Assembly: GCA_015680685.1 (NCBI GenBank)
Contig: MNCI01037629.1
Location: 46,474-110,473 of the forward strand
Source of the DNA: Gnetum montanum
Taxonomy: Eukaryota > Streptophyta > Gnetopsida > Gnetales > Gnetaceae
Direction of reading: 5' to 3'
DNA length: 64,000 bases
Of this stretch, positions 47,549 to 59,481 are shown in pieces. Each line of letters begins with the position of its first letter. The first letter of the stretch is position 1. The notes beneath the pieces are model-generated. The model worked only from the letters and a program-made list of their open reading frames with translations, made no database searches and had not been told where the DNA came from. The position numbers were made by a program, and so were the translations under genes.

Positions 47549-47829
47549 GTAAAGGCCATTAAGAAATAATTGCGAATTAGCGGTTGAGCTGAATGGCATT
47601 TACGTGCACTATTATGTTTTTACCAATTATCATTGTTTACGCTTAGCAGTTCGCTTTCATCCAATACATATTTACGCTACAGAAATTTGCAATGTTTACG
47701 CTTGCCATTCCTTACGCTATTTCATTTCCCTTATGTACGCTATTTACGTCTTCTGATCACTGTAGTCCAATTAAGCAAAAATGTACATTACCATCGATTA
47801 CGCTCTCTATATTACGCAAAGTGGCCCAC

Positions 47830-47965
47830 AATGGCCTAAAACTAGCCCAAGGCCCTCAACGGCCTAAAACTAGTTTCCAGATTACGCAAACTCCCATGAT
47901 GGCCCGCAATGGCCTAAAACTAGCCATGGCTCGCAATGGCCTTAAACTAGCAATTCCATTCCGTT
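47830..47965. repeat. Short repeat block with GGCCTAAAACTAG core
   Basis: GGCC(T)TAAAACTAGC-like units recur four times near 47,843, 47,862, 47,910 and 47,938. The core resembles TAAAACTGGC of the minisatellite at 56.2-56.7 kb in the same element. Confidence 0.65.
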
Positions 47966-48221
47966 GCGCCATAACTTAGGCAAAATCGTTAACAACTACG
48001 CTTACGCTTTGCAAAAAAAAAAAAAACGCGAAAGACAAAAAAATAATAATAAATAACATTTAAAAATGCCACAAGATCTTATAGCTAGTCTTTCAGTCAT
48101 TCACATAACCATTGTTGACTCCAATCAATAAAACCATGCGTAGACCACAGTTACGCATCTCCTCTGATGCCACTGTCACCAGTATCTCTCAAGTCCGGCT
48201 CTATACCTAATAAATCATCCT

Positions 48222-51200
48222 CTAGTGGGCCTTCTCTTCGGGAAAGTATTCCCTCATGAAGAATCCTTCTTCATGAGGCCCTTTCTCTTGCACCCGCTCC
48301 ACAGGAAGATGCTCTTCATCACTACGCCCCTCCTCTTGTACTTGCTCCTTAGCTTGCTTGCCTTCTCTATCCTCTTCTAGTACCTAGATACAGAGAACAT
48401 ATTAGCAAGACAAAACTTGAAAACATAATCAGAAAATTTAGACTTCATCATGATTAAACTTACTCGCGATGGCCCTGCTTCCGCAGCAAAGGGAAGCTTT
48501 TCCAAGCCGGCCCATAGGCGCTCCATGATTTCATCCTCAGTCAGGTCAGACCACACTTCATCTCCAAGGGCAACTCCAGCTTTCACCTTTCCTATCTCCA
48601 CGCTAGTCCAGCAAGGTGGGTCAGGAAAGAAAGTAGGGATAGTAGTCTGACCCCTGGGGAGAGTCACCTCCCTTTCCGGGGACGCACTTACAGTCACCTG
48701 CTCTTGAAACTTCTTGAAGGCTTCGGATGCCCCAATAACGTACAAGAAGACTCGCAAGGATTGGGCTTCAACGGCAGAATCACGATAATGTTAACGGTAA
48801 GCGATACTTTCTCGCTTATACAAATGCTTGTGGTCCTTTTCCTTCTGCCCCCATTCTTGTACACTTGCGCAGTAGTCCCTCCAGTCTTGGCTTTTCTGGG
48901 CTAATAGCTCTATCTACATCCGCTGCTCTACCAACGCCCGACTGGTTTGCACGCTGTTCTTGATTGCAATCCAATAATGGGAGTAGTCAATAACAGTGGT
49001 ACGCCAGTCCTCGTCACCCGTTTCCTGCGCTTGTAGGAACTCGCATCGCGACTTTAGGTCCCCGACCTCTTTGGTCAGAGACTCATTCTTCTTCTCTAAT
49101 CTCTGCACCCTTTTCTAGAGGTTTTCATTTACACCCTTACTCTCCCATAAGGAGCAGGTTGAGCGTAACACACATTTACGCATCTGTTCATAAATGTGGC
49201 GTGGCACGACTGCCCCATCAGATGGAGGCTCCATTGTGTCCAAATCAATGGGCTCCGTTGGGTCCCATCGAAGGCGAGCTCCTAACAGCAAACATTATCA
49301 ATGTATATGACACACTACCATTGTATAATAAAATAAACCTATCATAGCTACGATGTACCAGCTTCAGGATCAACGTGCTCGAGGCACTTGATCATATCAC
49401 TGACAACGCCCTCCATGAAGGCAAACTTGTCGGGAAAGTCTCTCCACGCTCTGCTCACAGCGACGGACGTGGATGCATCTGCTTATCCTGTAGTGTAGTC
49501 AAGTTAGAAACTCTAATTATTAACAGAATTCTATAAAATTTCTAACACGCTCATTACCTCTACCAGTAACAGTGGGGAGCTCGCCAACGTCTTCTGCCTC
49601 CTTGCTCTCTTCACGCACAAGAGTCTGTGCGTCGTTCGTCCCAACAATTGGGGCCTCCTCATGCACAGGAATCTGTACGTGGCTCACCCTAACAGCTGGG
49701 GCCTCTTCTTCTAAAATTGGGGCCCCTTCCCCACGACTTAGTATTACCGCCCCTATTTCAGGGGTCAGTTGCTCCATAACTTTTTTTGGTCATATCACAT
49801 AATACGCTTAAGACACTTCAAAATATCCTAAATAAACATTGCGTAATACAAGTTGCAATATATTTCTTCCACGCTTACTAGGCGGAGATTTATTCCGCTG
49901 AACTCTAACTTCCACGGTTCGACCTGTGCCACTCCCAGGCTCCGTAGAGGCCTCGGTTATACAAAGCCGTTTAGACCGAGCTGCAGGTTCTACAATTTAT
50001 GCCGCCAGGCGTTTCCCTCGTGAGGCATCACCAGTGTAAGTAGGCATTATCCCGCCTACACTATCGGGGCCTCGCAGTCGAGACGCCGCCAAACCTCTGG
50101 TCGTTATAGACAGAGAATCCCCAATTCCTTCCAGGGGATCCTGTCCACGCGTGGTGCTGAAAATGTGGGCAATCTAAGGTCTTAATAGCTGGTCTCGGTC
50201 TTGTTGCACCCAGACCCCATTCCTTTGGATGACCAAGAACTCAGCAAAATGCTGAAGGCAGGCTACGAAGAAGGCGTAATGCACATTGAAACGAGACTCG
50301 AGCTTCTTGCGAAGCCTGATCATCTCAGTGCGCAGCCCCTCAGCAAAGTAACTTGCCCAGTTGAACTGGGTCCCTTCTTCGATAACCTCCCGCATAATAT
50401 GGGTCCACTCTATGGAAAAGAATCGTCCCTACGAGAGTGTTTTGGGAAAAGCCCGGGCCCGAAAAAGGGGATAAACTGTCTTCGCGATTTCTAGTTTGAT
50501 GCTTTCATAAGGGATCCCTTTAGGCTCCTTCTTGACCCCTATCCACTCCTCCAGCCACTTCTGGCAGTCGAGACTCCTCTTCGCCTTTTCCTCTATGGAA
50601 AGGCCGTTAGAGGGGACACCGAAAAGATCTTCAAGGAGCTAAGCATCAATGTCAAAACTTACATGTACATTATGCACACGCGTGCAAAAGCGCTCAGCCT
50701 TTTTGCTAAAGGAGTTGACAAGGGTTAACATTTCACTGACAGGGACATAAGGGGTTGCGGCTAAAAATAAATGCATTAGCCTCGCCTCTTGTATCTTGGA
50801 GACCACCGCAACTGGGGCCGTCGCATGGCTGAGCTAGCGTTGTGCATCCTTGATGTCGCCATAGCAGAAGAGGACGGTATTCGCCTCACGGCCGGAAATT
50901 GTAAGGGTAATCTCCTGGGATTCCCTAACTGAACAATGTAAGACACAGGTCAAACAAAAAAACCATTACGCAACATTCATAATTCGCAACTACACCACGC
51001 AACAATAGAATACGCAGTAGTTTTACTAGGTCGAGATGGCAAAGGAAATGGAGGAAGTTTCCTTTGCACCTCCGCAACGGTAAGGGGAGGATCCAAGGTC
51101 CAATCGTCATGTAGCCACCCGAGATTCTGGCAATTCTCAAAAGCGTCAGCGTAGCGGGTGGGATACTCATGGATGTCGAAGCCGATCTGCCCCATCACAT

Positions 51201-52229
51201 CAGCGCGTATGTTGCTAGTCATGGTAAACGCCTTTATCACCGTTTCGGTCCATGACAAAGTATCACCATCGCCTACCAACTTGTTTTCATGAATAAAAAA
51301 CCTATACAATACCACATAGGCTCATCTTACGTTTCACAAAACTTAGAAAATAGATATATAATGATAATATAGCCAACAAAATCGCTTACCCGCCTGAGTA
51401 GTACACGGTGCCTGGTGGGTTCTGGAAATAGGTTGAGACATGGCGGGCCACGAACAAAGTATTGTATGCATGGTAGCAACTAAACTCGGCCATTTTCCAG
51501 ATCCAGCCCAAGCACCTCAAATCTCGGGCACTAAGTTCTCGGTCCTTGGGATGACTAGTATCGATGGCTCCGTCTATCAAGAAGGCCAAAATTCCCTGCG
51601 CGGAACCCACTAATAGGTGCTCCAAAATGGCACCAGCAACATCTCCTGACAAATTAGACCATATAATAATGCTATAGTTACGTAGTAAAAACTACAGAAA
51701 CTCTAGCGCGTCCTTTCGAAACCATATGGCCTTCCCATGCAACCGAGTTTTCGGGGGAGGGACATTAGGCACGATCGGGTTTATGCAGCACAAAACCCCA
51801 ACGATGTCTAAGACGATTAAGACAGGCTTTAGCATAACACTGTACAGAAAACGCAATACATAGATCAACGTCTAGATTCACATTTGCATGTTTAAATACA
51901 GAAAACCTACAAACTACGCTTAGCCATTCATGCCGAAATCGCCCAAACCCTTGTAACGGCGCAAGGTTTGCCCCCGACAACGGCGATAGACGCACCCAAT
52001 TAAACCCTCGCCTTAACGCGATGTCCATAGTCTAAAACCCTCATTTACGCGAATAACGCTACAAGAATAAACACTACTAAAACAACACAAGTACGCAAGG
52101 AATGGCCTACCGGTTCAAAGGCGTAGGGTCCCTCACTTCGACCACTGCCTACGAAGTGCGTTGCAGATTCTCCTGCACCTCGTCAATTTTAGCCAATTTT
52201 GTGTTCTTCCTCTTCGCTTTAGGCGCCAT
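48222..52229 (-). pseudogene. Nine-exon antisense gene nested in the Tat-lineage element
   Basis: Minus-strand exons: 52,229-52,111; 52,031-51,918; 51,839-51,390; 51,301-51,027; 50,928-49,879; 49,779-49,558; 49,487-49,359; 49,281-48,464; 48,383-48,222. All eight introns are GT-AG, 70-99 bp, and all phases agree, giving 3,339 bp (about 1,112 codons) from ATG to TAG. I count 13 in-frame stops, all TAG or TAA, where Gln would fit. Start MAPKAKRKNTKLAKI is basic and NLS-like. Exon 5 (residues about 320-669) is the largest and ends with YFAEGLRTEMIRLRKKLESR and FNVHYAFFVACLQHFAEFL. Exon 8 has a coiled coil (QRLEKKNESLTKEVGDLKSR). The last exon is acidic. I recognise no catalytic motif; exon 5 recalls the putative plant transposon protein domain. 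A TATA-like CATATAAGTA lies about 150 bp upstream (near 52,380). Antisense ORFs are known in some Tat elements (Retand, Grande), but after integrase. Confidence 0.8.
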
Positions 52230-52377
52230 TGTTACAATTTCAAAACCTTCACAGTTTTGCACTTTTAAGTCTTTGCAAACTACACGCTCTAATATTCTGC
52301 TCCTCTTCCTCTCGCCTTGCAACAGTTAGAAATTCGAATTCGCGACAGCCAACAGCCCGTTCGTACTGAAAACTGCT

Positions 52378-52388
52378 TACTTATATGC
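52378..52388 (-). promoter_or_regulatory. TATA-like box of the antisense gene
   Basis: The minus strand reads GCATATAAGTA about 150 bp before the ATG at 52,229. Position fits a TATA box plus leader; unproven. Confidence 0.4.
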
Positions 52389-52724
52389 AAAATTTAACCG
52401 ACTTGATACCCGATTTCAGCGAGACTTGCCCAAATGTTGGTGTCAGTATGAGTTGGAACCCGAGGATCAAGGCATTAATTGCGCCAGACATCACACGCAT
52501 TACGGTCCGAAACGACCCTAAACTACTGTATCTTATCTCCTCGTAATCAGGTCTCATTAATTACAGGCTGTTCGCAAACTTTAAAATTCAGTTACCTTTA
52601 CGCAGCAATGCCATGTCACTTCCTGTACACTAAACTAAACGTGATACGTTCAACACTTATCGCATCAAACTTAGTATCTTTCTAATTACTCTCGCATTTG
52701 ACGCTTTTGCAGGATAATTCATAG

Positions 52725-54450
52725 ATGGACGAAATGTTGTCTGCACCGCTAGTTTTAGCAAGCTCACACGGTGAAATTATTAGACAGCTTGATCCCACAC
52801 TAATAGAAACCAACCTAGCCCTTAATGACGCAATCATAGCTACGTCGGAAACATCTCTAGACTGGCCAGAGCAATCGACGTGCATGCTAGATCTGGAAGC
52901 TGGGGATGTAACCGAGGATCCACTCAACGAGGTCTTTGTGGTTACGCATAAGGGTGAGACTAAAACGCTCAAGGTTAGCTCTCTATTAGACCAAAAGGCA
53001 AGTGATGACATAGAACAGGTTCTCCAGGATAACATTACGGTGTTTGCATGGTCATACGAGGATATGCCAGGACTAGACCCAAGATTAATTCAACACAACA
53101 TAATCCTAGATCCTCATATCGGAGCCGTTAGACAAAAAGCACGAAAGATCAAGCCAGAAGTTGCGCTAGCAGTGCGTGATGAAATCACTAAGCTGTACCA
53201 AGAAGGTTTTATTCGCGCGGTTGATTACTCGGACTGGGTATCCAATATTGTAGTAGTTCCCAAAAAGACAGGAGGAATACGCATTTGTATAGACTTCCGG
53301 GACTTGAACAAAGCTACAATCAAGGATAACTTCCCATTGCCGAGTATTGATCAATTAGTGGACACAACCACTAGACATGCGCTTCTGTCCTTCATGGATG
53401 GCTTCTCAGGCTACAATCAAATACGCATTAACCCAGAGCACTAGCTAACAACAACGTTTATGACACCCTGGGGGACCTTTTGCTACACCATGATGCCTTT
53501 TGGCTTAAAAAATGCCGCAGCAACATATCAACGAGCTATGACATACATCTTTAGCGATTACCTCTTAGGGAGACTGAATGATTATGTTGACGATATAGCT
53601 GTTAAGTCTTTAAAGTCAGAAGATCATTCAGAGGATCTGGAGTTAGTTCTCAAAAGATGTTCTAAATACGATCTCCGACTCAACCCAAAAAAGTGTGTGT
53701 TCGGAGTCAAAACCGGACGCATGCTGGGTTTTGTGGTATCGGAAGCTGGCATACGCGTAGACCCTGATAAAGTCAAAGCCATTGTTGAATTGGCACCCCC
53801 TACAAGTCTTAAGCAATTACGCGGATTACAGGGGAGGTTACAGTTTATCAGGCGGTTCATCTCGAGATTAACCGACAAGTTACACCCTATGCAACATTTT
53901 CTTAAAAAGGGGGTTGATTTCGAATGGACGGACGATTGTCAGCATGCGTTCGATAGCTTGAAGCAGGAGCTTCAACGTTTGCCAATAGTCTTCCCACCGC
54001 AAAGGGATCAACCATTCTATATCTATCTCGCAACTTTAGACGTAGCCCTAGTAGCGTTACTCTGTCAAAGGAGGGATGATGGGTCAGAAGTACCCATCTA
54101 CTACTTGAGTCACGCTCTATGTGCGTATGAAACGAGGTACAACGAAGTAGAGCGTAACTGCTTAGTGTTAGTATTTACGCTCAAAAAGTGCAGACATTAT
54201 CTTTTCCGTAGTCAAGTTAATATTATCTGTAAAAATAACATCCTTAGGGCCATTACGCATAACTTATACGAAAGTAGCAAAATAGCTCGTTGGAAGGCTA
54301 TCACGGCAGAATTCGATCTACATTACATTGGCCAGTCTTCTATGAAAGGTCAAACGATAGCCGACCAATTAGTAACATCTCCTATAGACAGTCAGGTGAC
54401 CATAGAGCCTGAATTTCCAGACGAATATGTACATAGCGTAAGCCCTGTCT
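52725..54450 (+). pseudogene. Reverse transcriptase and RNase H of Tat-lineage element
   Basis: The pol frame is open from 52,713 apart from a TAG just before ATG 52,725. RT: VSNIVVVPKKTGGIRICIDF, PLPSIDQLVD, FMDGFSGYNQIRI, WGTFCYTMMPFGLKNAAATY and the intact catalytic YVDD near 53,583. One TAG (53,442-53,444) interrupts RT where Gln is expected. First RNase H: FYIYLATLDVALVALLCQRR, YYLSHAL, YNEVERNCLVLVFTLKK; its first catalytic Asp position reads TLD. No frameshift. Confidence 0.92.
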
Positions 54451-55016
54451 TAACAGGCCCCGAGGTGACGTTGTATTTCGACGGAGCTTTAACCACTAGA
54501 GGTGGCAGTGCTGCCACCGTTATTACGCTATCACCTGAGGACATGCGTCTTCACGCTTATCGCTTGACTTTCTCCTGTACGAACAATGTGGCAGAGTACA
54601 AGGGGCTTCTCAGAGGATTACTAGCTGCCAGCAAACTCGATGTTTGACACTTGGCAATTAGGGGTGATTCGATGCTCGTCATCAATTAGATCGTAGGAGT
54701 CTATGCTTGCAAAGCTGTCCATCTGCAGCCCTACTGCGATATGGCTAAAGATCTTCTGAAGCAATTCGAAACCATCGATGCCCAACACGTGCCACGGAAT
54801 GATAACACACTGGTCGATGCACTGGCTACGCTGGCCTTAAACGTGCCCTCACATCTACTCGACACTTGTCCTGCTTTAATAACAGATTGTACAGGTCCTA
54901 TCGTTCAGGCGGTGCAAATATCTTCTCTTCTCGAAGAAAGCACGCCAGAATGGTATGACAACATTAAAACATACCTTTTACAAGGCGAGCTACCACATGA
55001 ATTGACACGCGCGTAG
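54451..55016 (+). pseudogene. Second, archaeal-type RNase H of Tat-lineage element
   Basis: VTLYFDGALTTRGGSAATVI, then NNVAEYKGLLRGLLAA, RGDSMLVIN and NTLVDALATLAL: the D, E, D, D pattern of the archaeal/plant-type RNase H that Tat elements carry in addition to the normal one. Stops TGA 54,645 and TAG 54,687 and 55,014 interrupt it. Confidence 0.88.
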
Positions 55017-56192
55017 AAAGATGCAATCCGCAAGGGAGCTAGGCAGTACGTAATCATAGGAGACAATACTCTTTGTAGACGCTCTTTTGATGGTGTGCTG
55101 CTTACTTGCGTTAAGAAGGACCAAGCACAGCGTATCGTTGGCGAGGTTCACGAGGGATTATGCGGAGGACACGTAGCACCACGAGCTATGGCTTCAAAAA
55201 TTTGCCACTTAGGGTACTACTGGCCACACATGGAAAAAGATTGCCTGACAAAGGTTAAAACCTGTGACACATGTCAGCGTCATGCAAATCTTATACACGT
55301 GTCGCCTACGGAGTTACATACGACTCAGATAACATGGCCCTTCCAACAATGGGGACTAGACATTATAGGTCCCATCACGCCGAAATCTTCCACAGGTCAT
55401 AGCTTCATAATTACCACTACTAAGTACTTCACGAAGTGGGTAGAAGCTATTCCTTTAAGGAAGATCACATCTAAACATATTTGCCATTTCATCTTAGACA
55501 ACATTGTAACCAGATTTGGTCTCCCGATGACTATCGTGATCGACAATGGGCCGTAGTTTAGTAGTATAGAAACCAAATCCTTCTGTGATAGCCTTTGCAT
55601 TAAACAATCTTTTTCCTCACCCTACTACCCGCAAGCGAATGGTCAAGCTAAAGCAACAAACAAAGTCATCATCAATCTGCTCAAGAAAATGCTCGATAGC
55701 AACAAGAGACGGTGGCACGAAAAAATCCTCTATGTGCTATGGGCGTATCGTACTACATGTAGGACGGCTACAGAGAGTACACTCTATAGCCTAGTCTACG
55801 GATCTGAAGCAGTGCTGCCCCTCAAGTTGCAAATTCCTTCTCTAAGAATGGTCCTCTTCACGATTATAAATGAGGCTCAACACACCGAGTCTCAGATCAT
55901 GGATTTGGATTTAGTAGAGGAGAAGCGAATACAGACGCTTGATACAATCGAAAAATATCAAGAGAAGTAGAGGCAAAAGCATCGTCACAATCTTCAGCAG
56001 CGTCCGATCAAGAAAGGAGATTTAGTTCTCAAGGCCGTTCGTGAACCAGTCAGCAAATTCTCTGCAAACTGGGAGGGCCCTTTCTTGGTGACTGATGCAT
56101 ATAGCAACGGAGCATTCAAGTTAGCGGATGTCGACGGCAACAAGTTACCAAACCTTGTCAATCATATATATCTAAAGCGGTACTACATATAG
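55017..56192 (+). pseudogene. Integrase of Tat-lineage element
   Basis: Zinc-binding HHCC at about 55,145-55,280 (HEGLCGGH; CDTCQRHA). Catalytic D in WGLDIIGP, D in VIDNGP, E expected in the stretch after PYYPQANGQAKATNK, where the usual Glu is Lys or Ala. The C-terminal part (KKGDLVLKAV, WEGPFLV, LKRYYI) ends at TAG 56,190-56,192. Stops at 55,554 and 55,968 are TAG for Gln. Confidence 0.9.
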
Positions 56193-56218
56193 TTGCATCT
56201 CTATTGTAAATATCAGGT

Positions 56219-56720
56219 ATGGCCACAATCGTCCGCTACGACGTTAAACTGGCAACAAACGTCTGCTATGACGTAAAACTAGCACGCCCTTCACGCGTCC
56301 ACCACGACGCTAAACTGGCACTGACCGTCCACCACGACGTAAAACTGGCAAGTTGTAACCGTCCACTACGACGTAAAACTGGCAATGTTGTACAGGTCCG
56401 CCAAGACGAAAAACTGGCAGCTTTTGCACGCGTCCGCCATGACGCTAAACTGGCACCGGTTGTCCGTCATGACATAAAATTGACAAAGGTAAGTAACCGT
56501 CTACTGAGACGTAAAACCAGCACAAATTTGTCCTTGGGTCATGACATGAAACTGACATCCACAACGCGGTCTACTGAGACCATAAATCAGCCCCGCCATC
56601 ATCCGCTACGATGTAAAACTAGCATTTCTCGGTCTGCCCAGACTTTGAATTGGGACCATGGTCTGCTGAGACTTAAAATCAGCAATGACAGTCTCCTAGG
56701 ACTTAAAACTGGGGCTCACA
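56219..56720 (+). repeat. Minisatellite in 3' region of Tat-lineage element
   Basis: Units of about 29-40 bp such as CGTCCACCACGACGTAAAACT followed by GGCA recur at least ten times, becoming less regular after 56,500. They make most of an open frame of 355 codons (56,219-57,284) with YDVKLA/HHDAKLA repeats; I treat that frame as repeat-derived. Tandem repeats between pol and 3' LTR are common in Tat elements. Confidence 0.8.
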
Positions 56721-57876
56721 AGCTGCCATCATGCAAGTCAAGCAAACGTGATATTCTCTCTGCAGCCGCAAGACAAACGGGGTGGGACGCTGAGACAGCT
56801 CCAGCGTCACTACCTCACTGGCATTCTGCTGATCTCTCGGATGTGCCAAAGGGCATACTACTGACCCCTCGGAGATACCGTTACCGCACCCATTCCAGCG
56901 GTGGTACCTCTAAGAGGTTAGTTCCGCCGCTTGGAGTCCCAAAGGCGCTCTCATCAATTATGACTTTGGGGATATCTGCTCATCATCGCTATCAGGCCCT
57001 GGCTTCACAGATTCATCTGGCTGGTCCTTTACATATCCAGTCAGGTGTGCTGAGTCTGATGATCTTTGGCGGCGATATGTTGGGCCTAGCGTCAAGGTTG
57101 AAGACTCTGGCCTCGTGCTACAGTTCCTCCTTCACGGCCCGATCACTTCATCTCGCCTCTAATGGCACTTGTTTCAACAACCTCGCCCGCGATTCGCACG
57201 AGCAATGGTATCCTCCATTTTCTTCTTTGGTTGCAAGTTACTTGCTTCGAAGATGTTGTCTAAAGGTGCATTCATCTGAGTGGTGAAGTACAAACAGTGT
57301 TTTGAAATGGCTGCTCAGGTTAGCTTGTCCACTTAGAAGTGCATCCCCGTTCCCCTTATAACACTACCCTCAGCCCTTACTGTACTTCCATCTCTATCAT
57401 CCGCTTCCCGTTTGCAAAATCTACACACGCAACATCAGTTCTCCGCATTCGCATTACGATTAAGTCCATAAACCAGCGTAACGCAATTCGCCTAATGGAC
57501 GCTCAAAAAAAAAAGAAACAAAAAAAGGGGGGGGGGGTTGGCAAAATGGGTGAAACACATCCACCCAGGCCATGCAGACGCAACACAATTCGTCTATGCA
57601 ACCCCTTCATCTACAAAACGACGGCGTAACTCCATGCTAATGCACCTGCAGGAGAAAGCCTAACTGCTTATGCGTAAAAAGACCATCCTTAATCATTTGG
57701 GTCTTCCCCGAACCTGTTTCCTCCTATACCATCCTATCTCCCATTGCCTCCATCTTTGCTCTTCTATGTTGATAGGGCAACACTTGAGTAACCATTGATG
57801 AACGCTGTTGGTGCTTTACCTATCCGGTGTTTCGTATTCTTTGTCGATGTCTTTCAGGCAAACCCTCTAACCGTCA
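56721..57876 (+). other. 3' untranslated region of Tat-lineage element
   Basis: No domain seen. Contains homopolymer runs (A and G) at 57,506-57,537 and TACGC motifs. Confidence 0.5.
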
Positions 57877-57890
57877 ACAAAGAGGGGCCA
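57877..57890 (+). other. Polypurine tract of Tat-lineage element
   Basis: CAAAGAGGGGCCAT directly precedes the TG start of the 3' LTR. Confidence 0.65.
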
Positions 57891-57891
57891 T

Positions 57892-59476
57892 TGAAACACT
57901 GTGAAAATTGTGAGTCGGCCTCAAGCGAAGATGCGTGATTCAGGTAAAAGTACATGACAGAATTCCAGAAGGGAGAACAAGGCAAGGCAAGGCAAGAAGG
58001 GGTAGCATCAAGACTTCGGTTTTCTTTTGCAGATTCCCTATCTTACTATGTTTTCCGTCTTTACACTATAGCACGCAACATAGCGTAATGATGCTTTGCG
58101 TAACATAGTCTGATATTCGAAGGCGGTTTACTTCAGCAGATTTGGCGAAGCCTAAGGCCTAAGCAGCGTAATATGCGATCTCTCGTGTATTCTGCTAAGT
58201 CTTTTGTCCAAGGGTAGATTTACACTCTGTTATGCAAGGCAGCGTAATGAGTGTCGAAAGCATCAAAGAGAATCCAAAGGAAGCGCAACAGATCAACTTT
58301 TTTCTCTTTCTTGCAGATTGGGCACCTTACACTCGTTACGCAATGCAGCGTATGTCAGCGTAATCCATCACCAAGTTAATCATTGTTTACGCTTCACTAC
58401 GCTTGGCAGCGTAAATGAGCGTAAGGCAACTTGAGTCCATTACATTTGTACTTTATTGCGTTCTTTTACGCAACGCAATGAGTACGAGCGTAATGTAGTC
58501 CAAAATCAATTAAGACATGCCTGATCCACACTTGTTATTCATACGCACAATACGCAGATGCGCGTATTGTGCGTAGTCACGAATTTCAGCACAAGGACGA
58601 TCAAGTCAACGATCTTCCGAAGGGTTTGAAACATGTGTCATCACAGCAATTCCTTCTCCACATGCCGTCAAACTTATAAATACCTTAGTTGGCAAAAGAG
58701 ACAAAGAGGGGGAGGAGGAGAAAACAGAAAAAACATACACAGAGAAACAGAGAAAGAGAGCAGCAGTTTTTTTGCAATCTTTTGGCAGCACTATCCTTTA
58801 ACAGAGACAGGAAAAATTTTGCAAAACATTGGTAGCAGGAGCGATTACCCTTTTGGCGAAAACACAACTTTCTCCATCGATGATCGCTGACAGTTCCGAG
58901 CAAAGACTACCCAAGGCAAAAGGAGCAGATCAGAGATCGAGAGATTATCTGGTGTGGCTTGTGAGTTCTATTGATCAGAAACAGTTGATCGATAGACGTC
59001 AGAACTTGACCTTCCTTGCATCCCATCTCCGGCCTACAAGGTAGATCGGACTCCATTCTGTACTTCTGCTTCGACAGTTTTCTTGTTACTCTGTGTTTGT
59101 TTCATACAAAACAATCGGGGTCTCCCCAGTGTAACTTGAATACACAAAATACTCATTTTTCCAGGTCAAACCATAGATCTTGTAATCACGCGTTTCTCTC
59201 GTGTCTGATTCCTTTTACTGCTTTAACGTTATCATTATTGTAATTCATCTACATTGTTTTTCTCTCATTTCGCGACTCATTGAATGAAATCGTTCCACGA
59301 AATATTCATAATCTCCATCGGTTTACTGATTTAGTAAGTCCCTGTCTAATCGACAAGACCGTTCAGGACACTGCGGATTCGTTTTCTCCAGCACAGCCCT
59401 CACACGGATCCGTGGTTAAGACTGTGTACACGGATTTTGTTTGGTATTCCAGCTGTCGACATTTTCCGTCGTTACA
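57892..59476 (+). repeat. 3' LTR of Tat-lineage element
   Basis: 1,585 bp, TGAAACACTG to CGTTACA; TATAAATA at 58,675-58,682. Followed by the duplicated GCATA. Confidence 0.95.
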
Positions 59477-59481
59477 GCATA

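Larger units (their letters stand above)
47549..52712 (+). other. Candidate large intron between protease and RT
   Basis: Donor candidate AAC|GTAAAG at 47,549 and acceptor GACGCTTTTGCAG ending at 52,712, right before the RT frame. Ogre elements, relatives in the Tat lineage, are known to splice out an intron between protease and RT. Here the block is far larger and contains an antisense gene. No sense-strand coding is seen in it. Confidence 0.45.
41967..59476 (+). mobile_element. Complete Tat-lineage Ty3/gypsy element, 17.5 kb
   Basis: LTRs at 41,967-43,554 and 57,892-59,476 differ only by scattered substitutions and short indels. The target-site duplication GCATA is intact at 41,962-41,966 and 59,477-59,481. 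Order: LTR, PBS, gag, protease, a 5.2-kb block holding an antisense multi-exon gene, RT, RNase H, second (archaeal-type) RNase H, integrase, minisatellite-bearing 3' region, polypurine tract, LTR. The second RNase H marks the Tat lineage. Pol keeps a single frame for 1,156 codons with six stops, so the copy is dead but rather young. Confidence 0.93.

Noticed and set aside
51646-51681. 36-bp GT-AG 'intron' inside exon 3 of the antisense gene
   Set aside because: Too short for a plant intron and open in frame over exactly 12 codons; kept as exon.
56219-57286. 355-codon plus-strand frame after the Tat integrase
   Set aside because: The first half is minisatellite-derived and the rest has no recognisable domain; treated as 3' region of the element.
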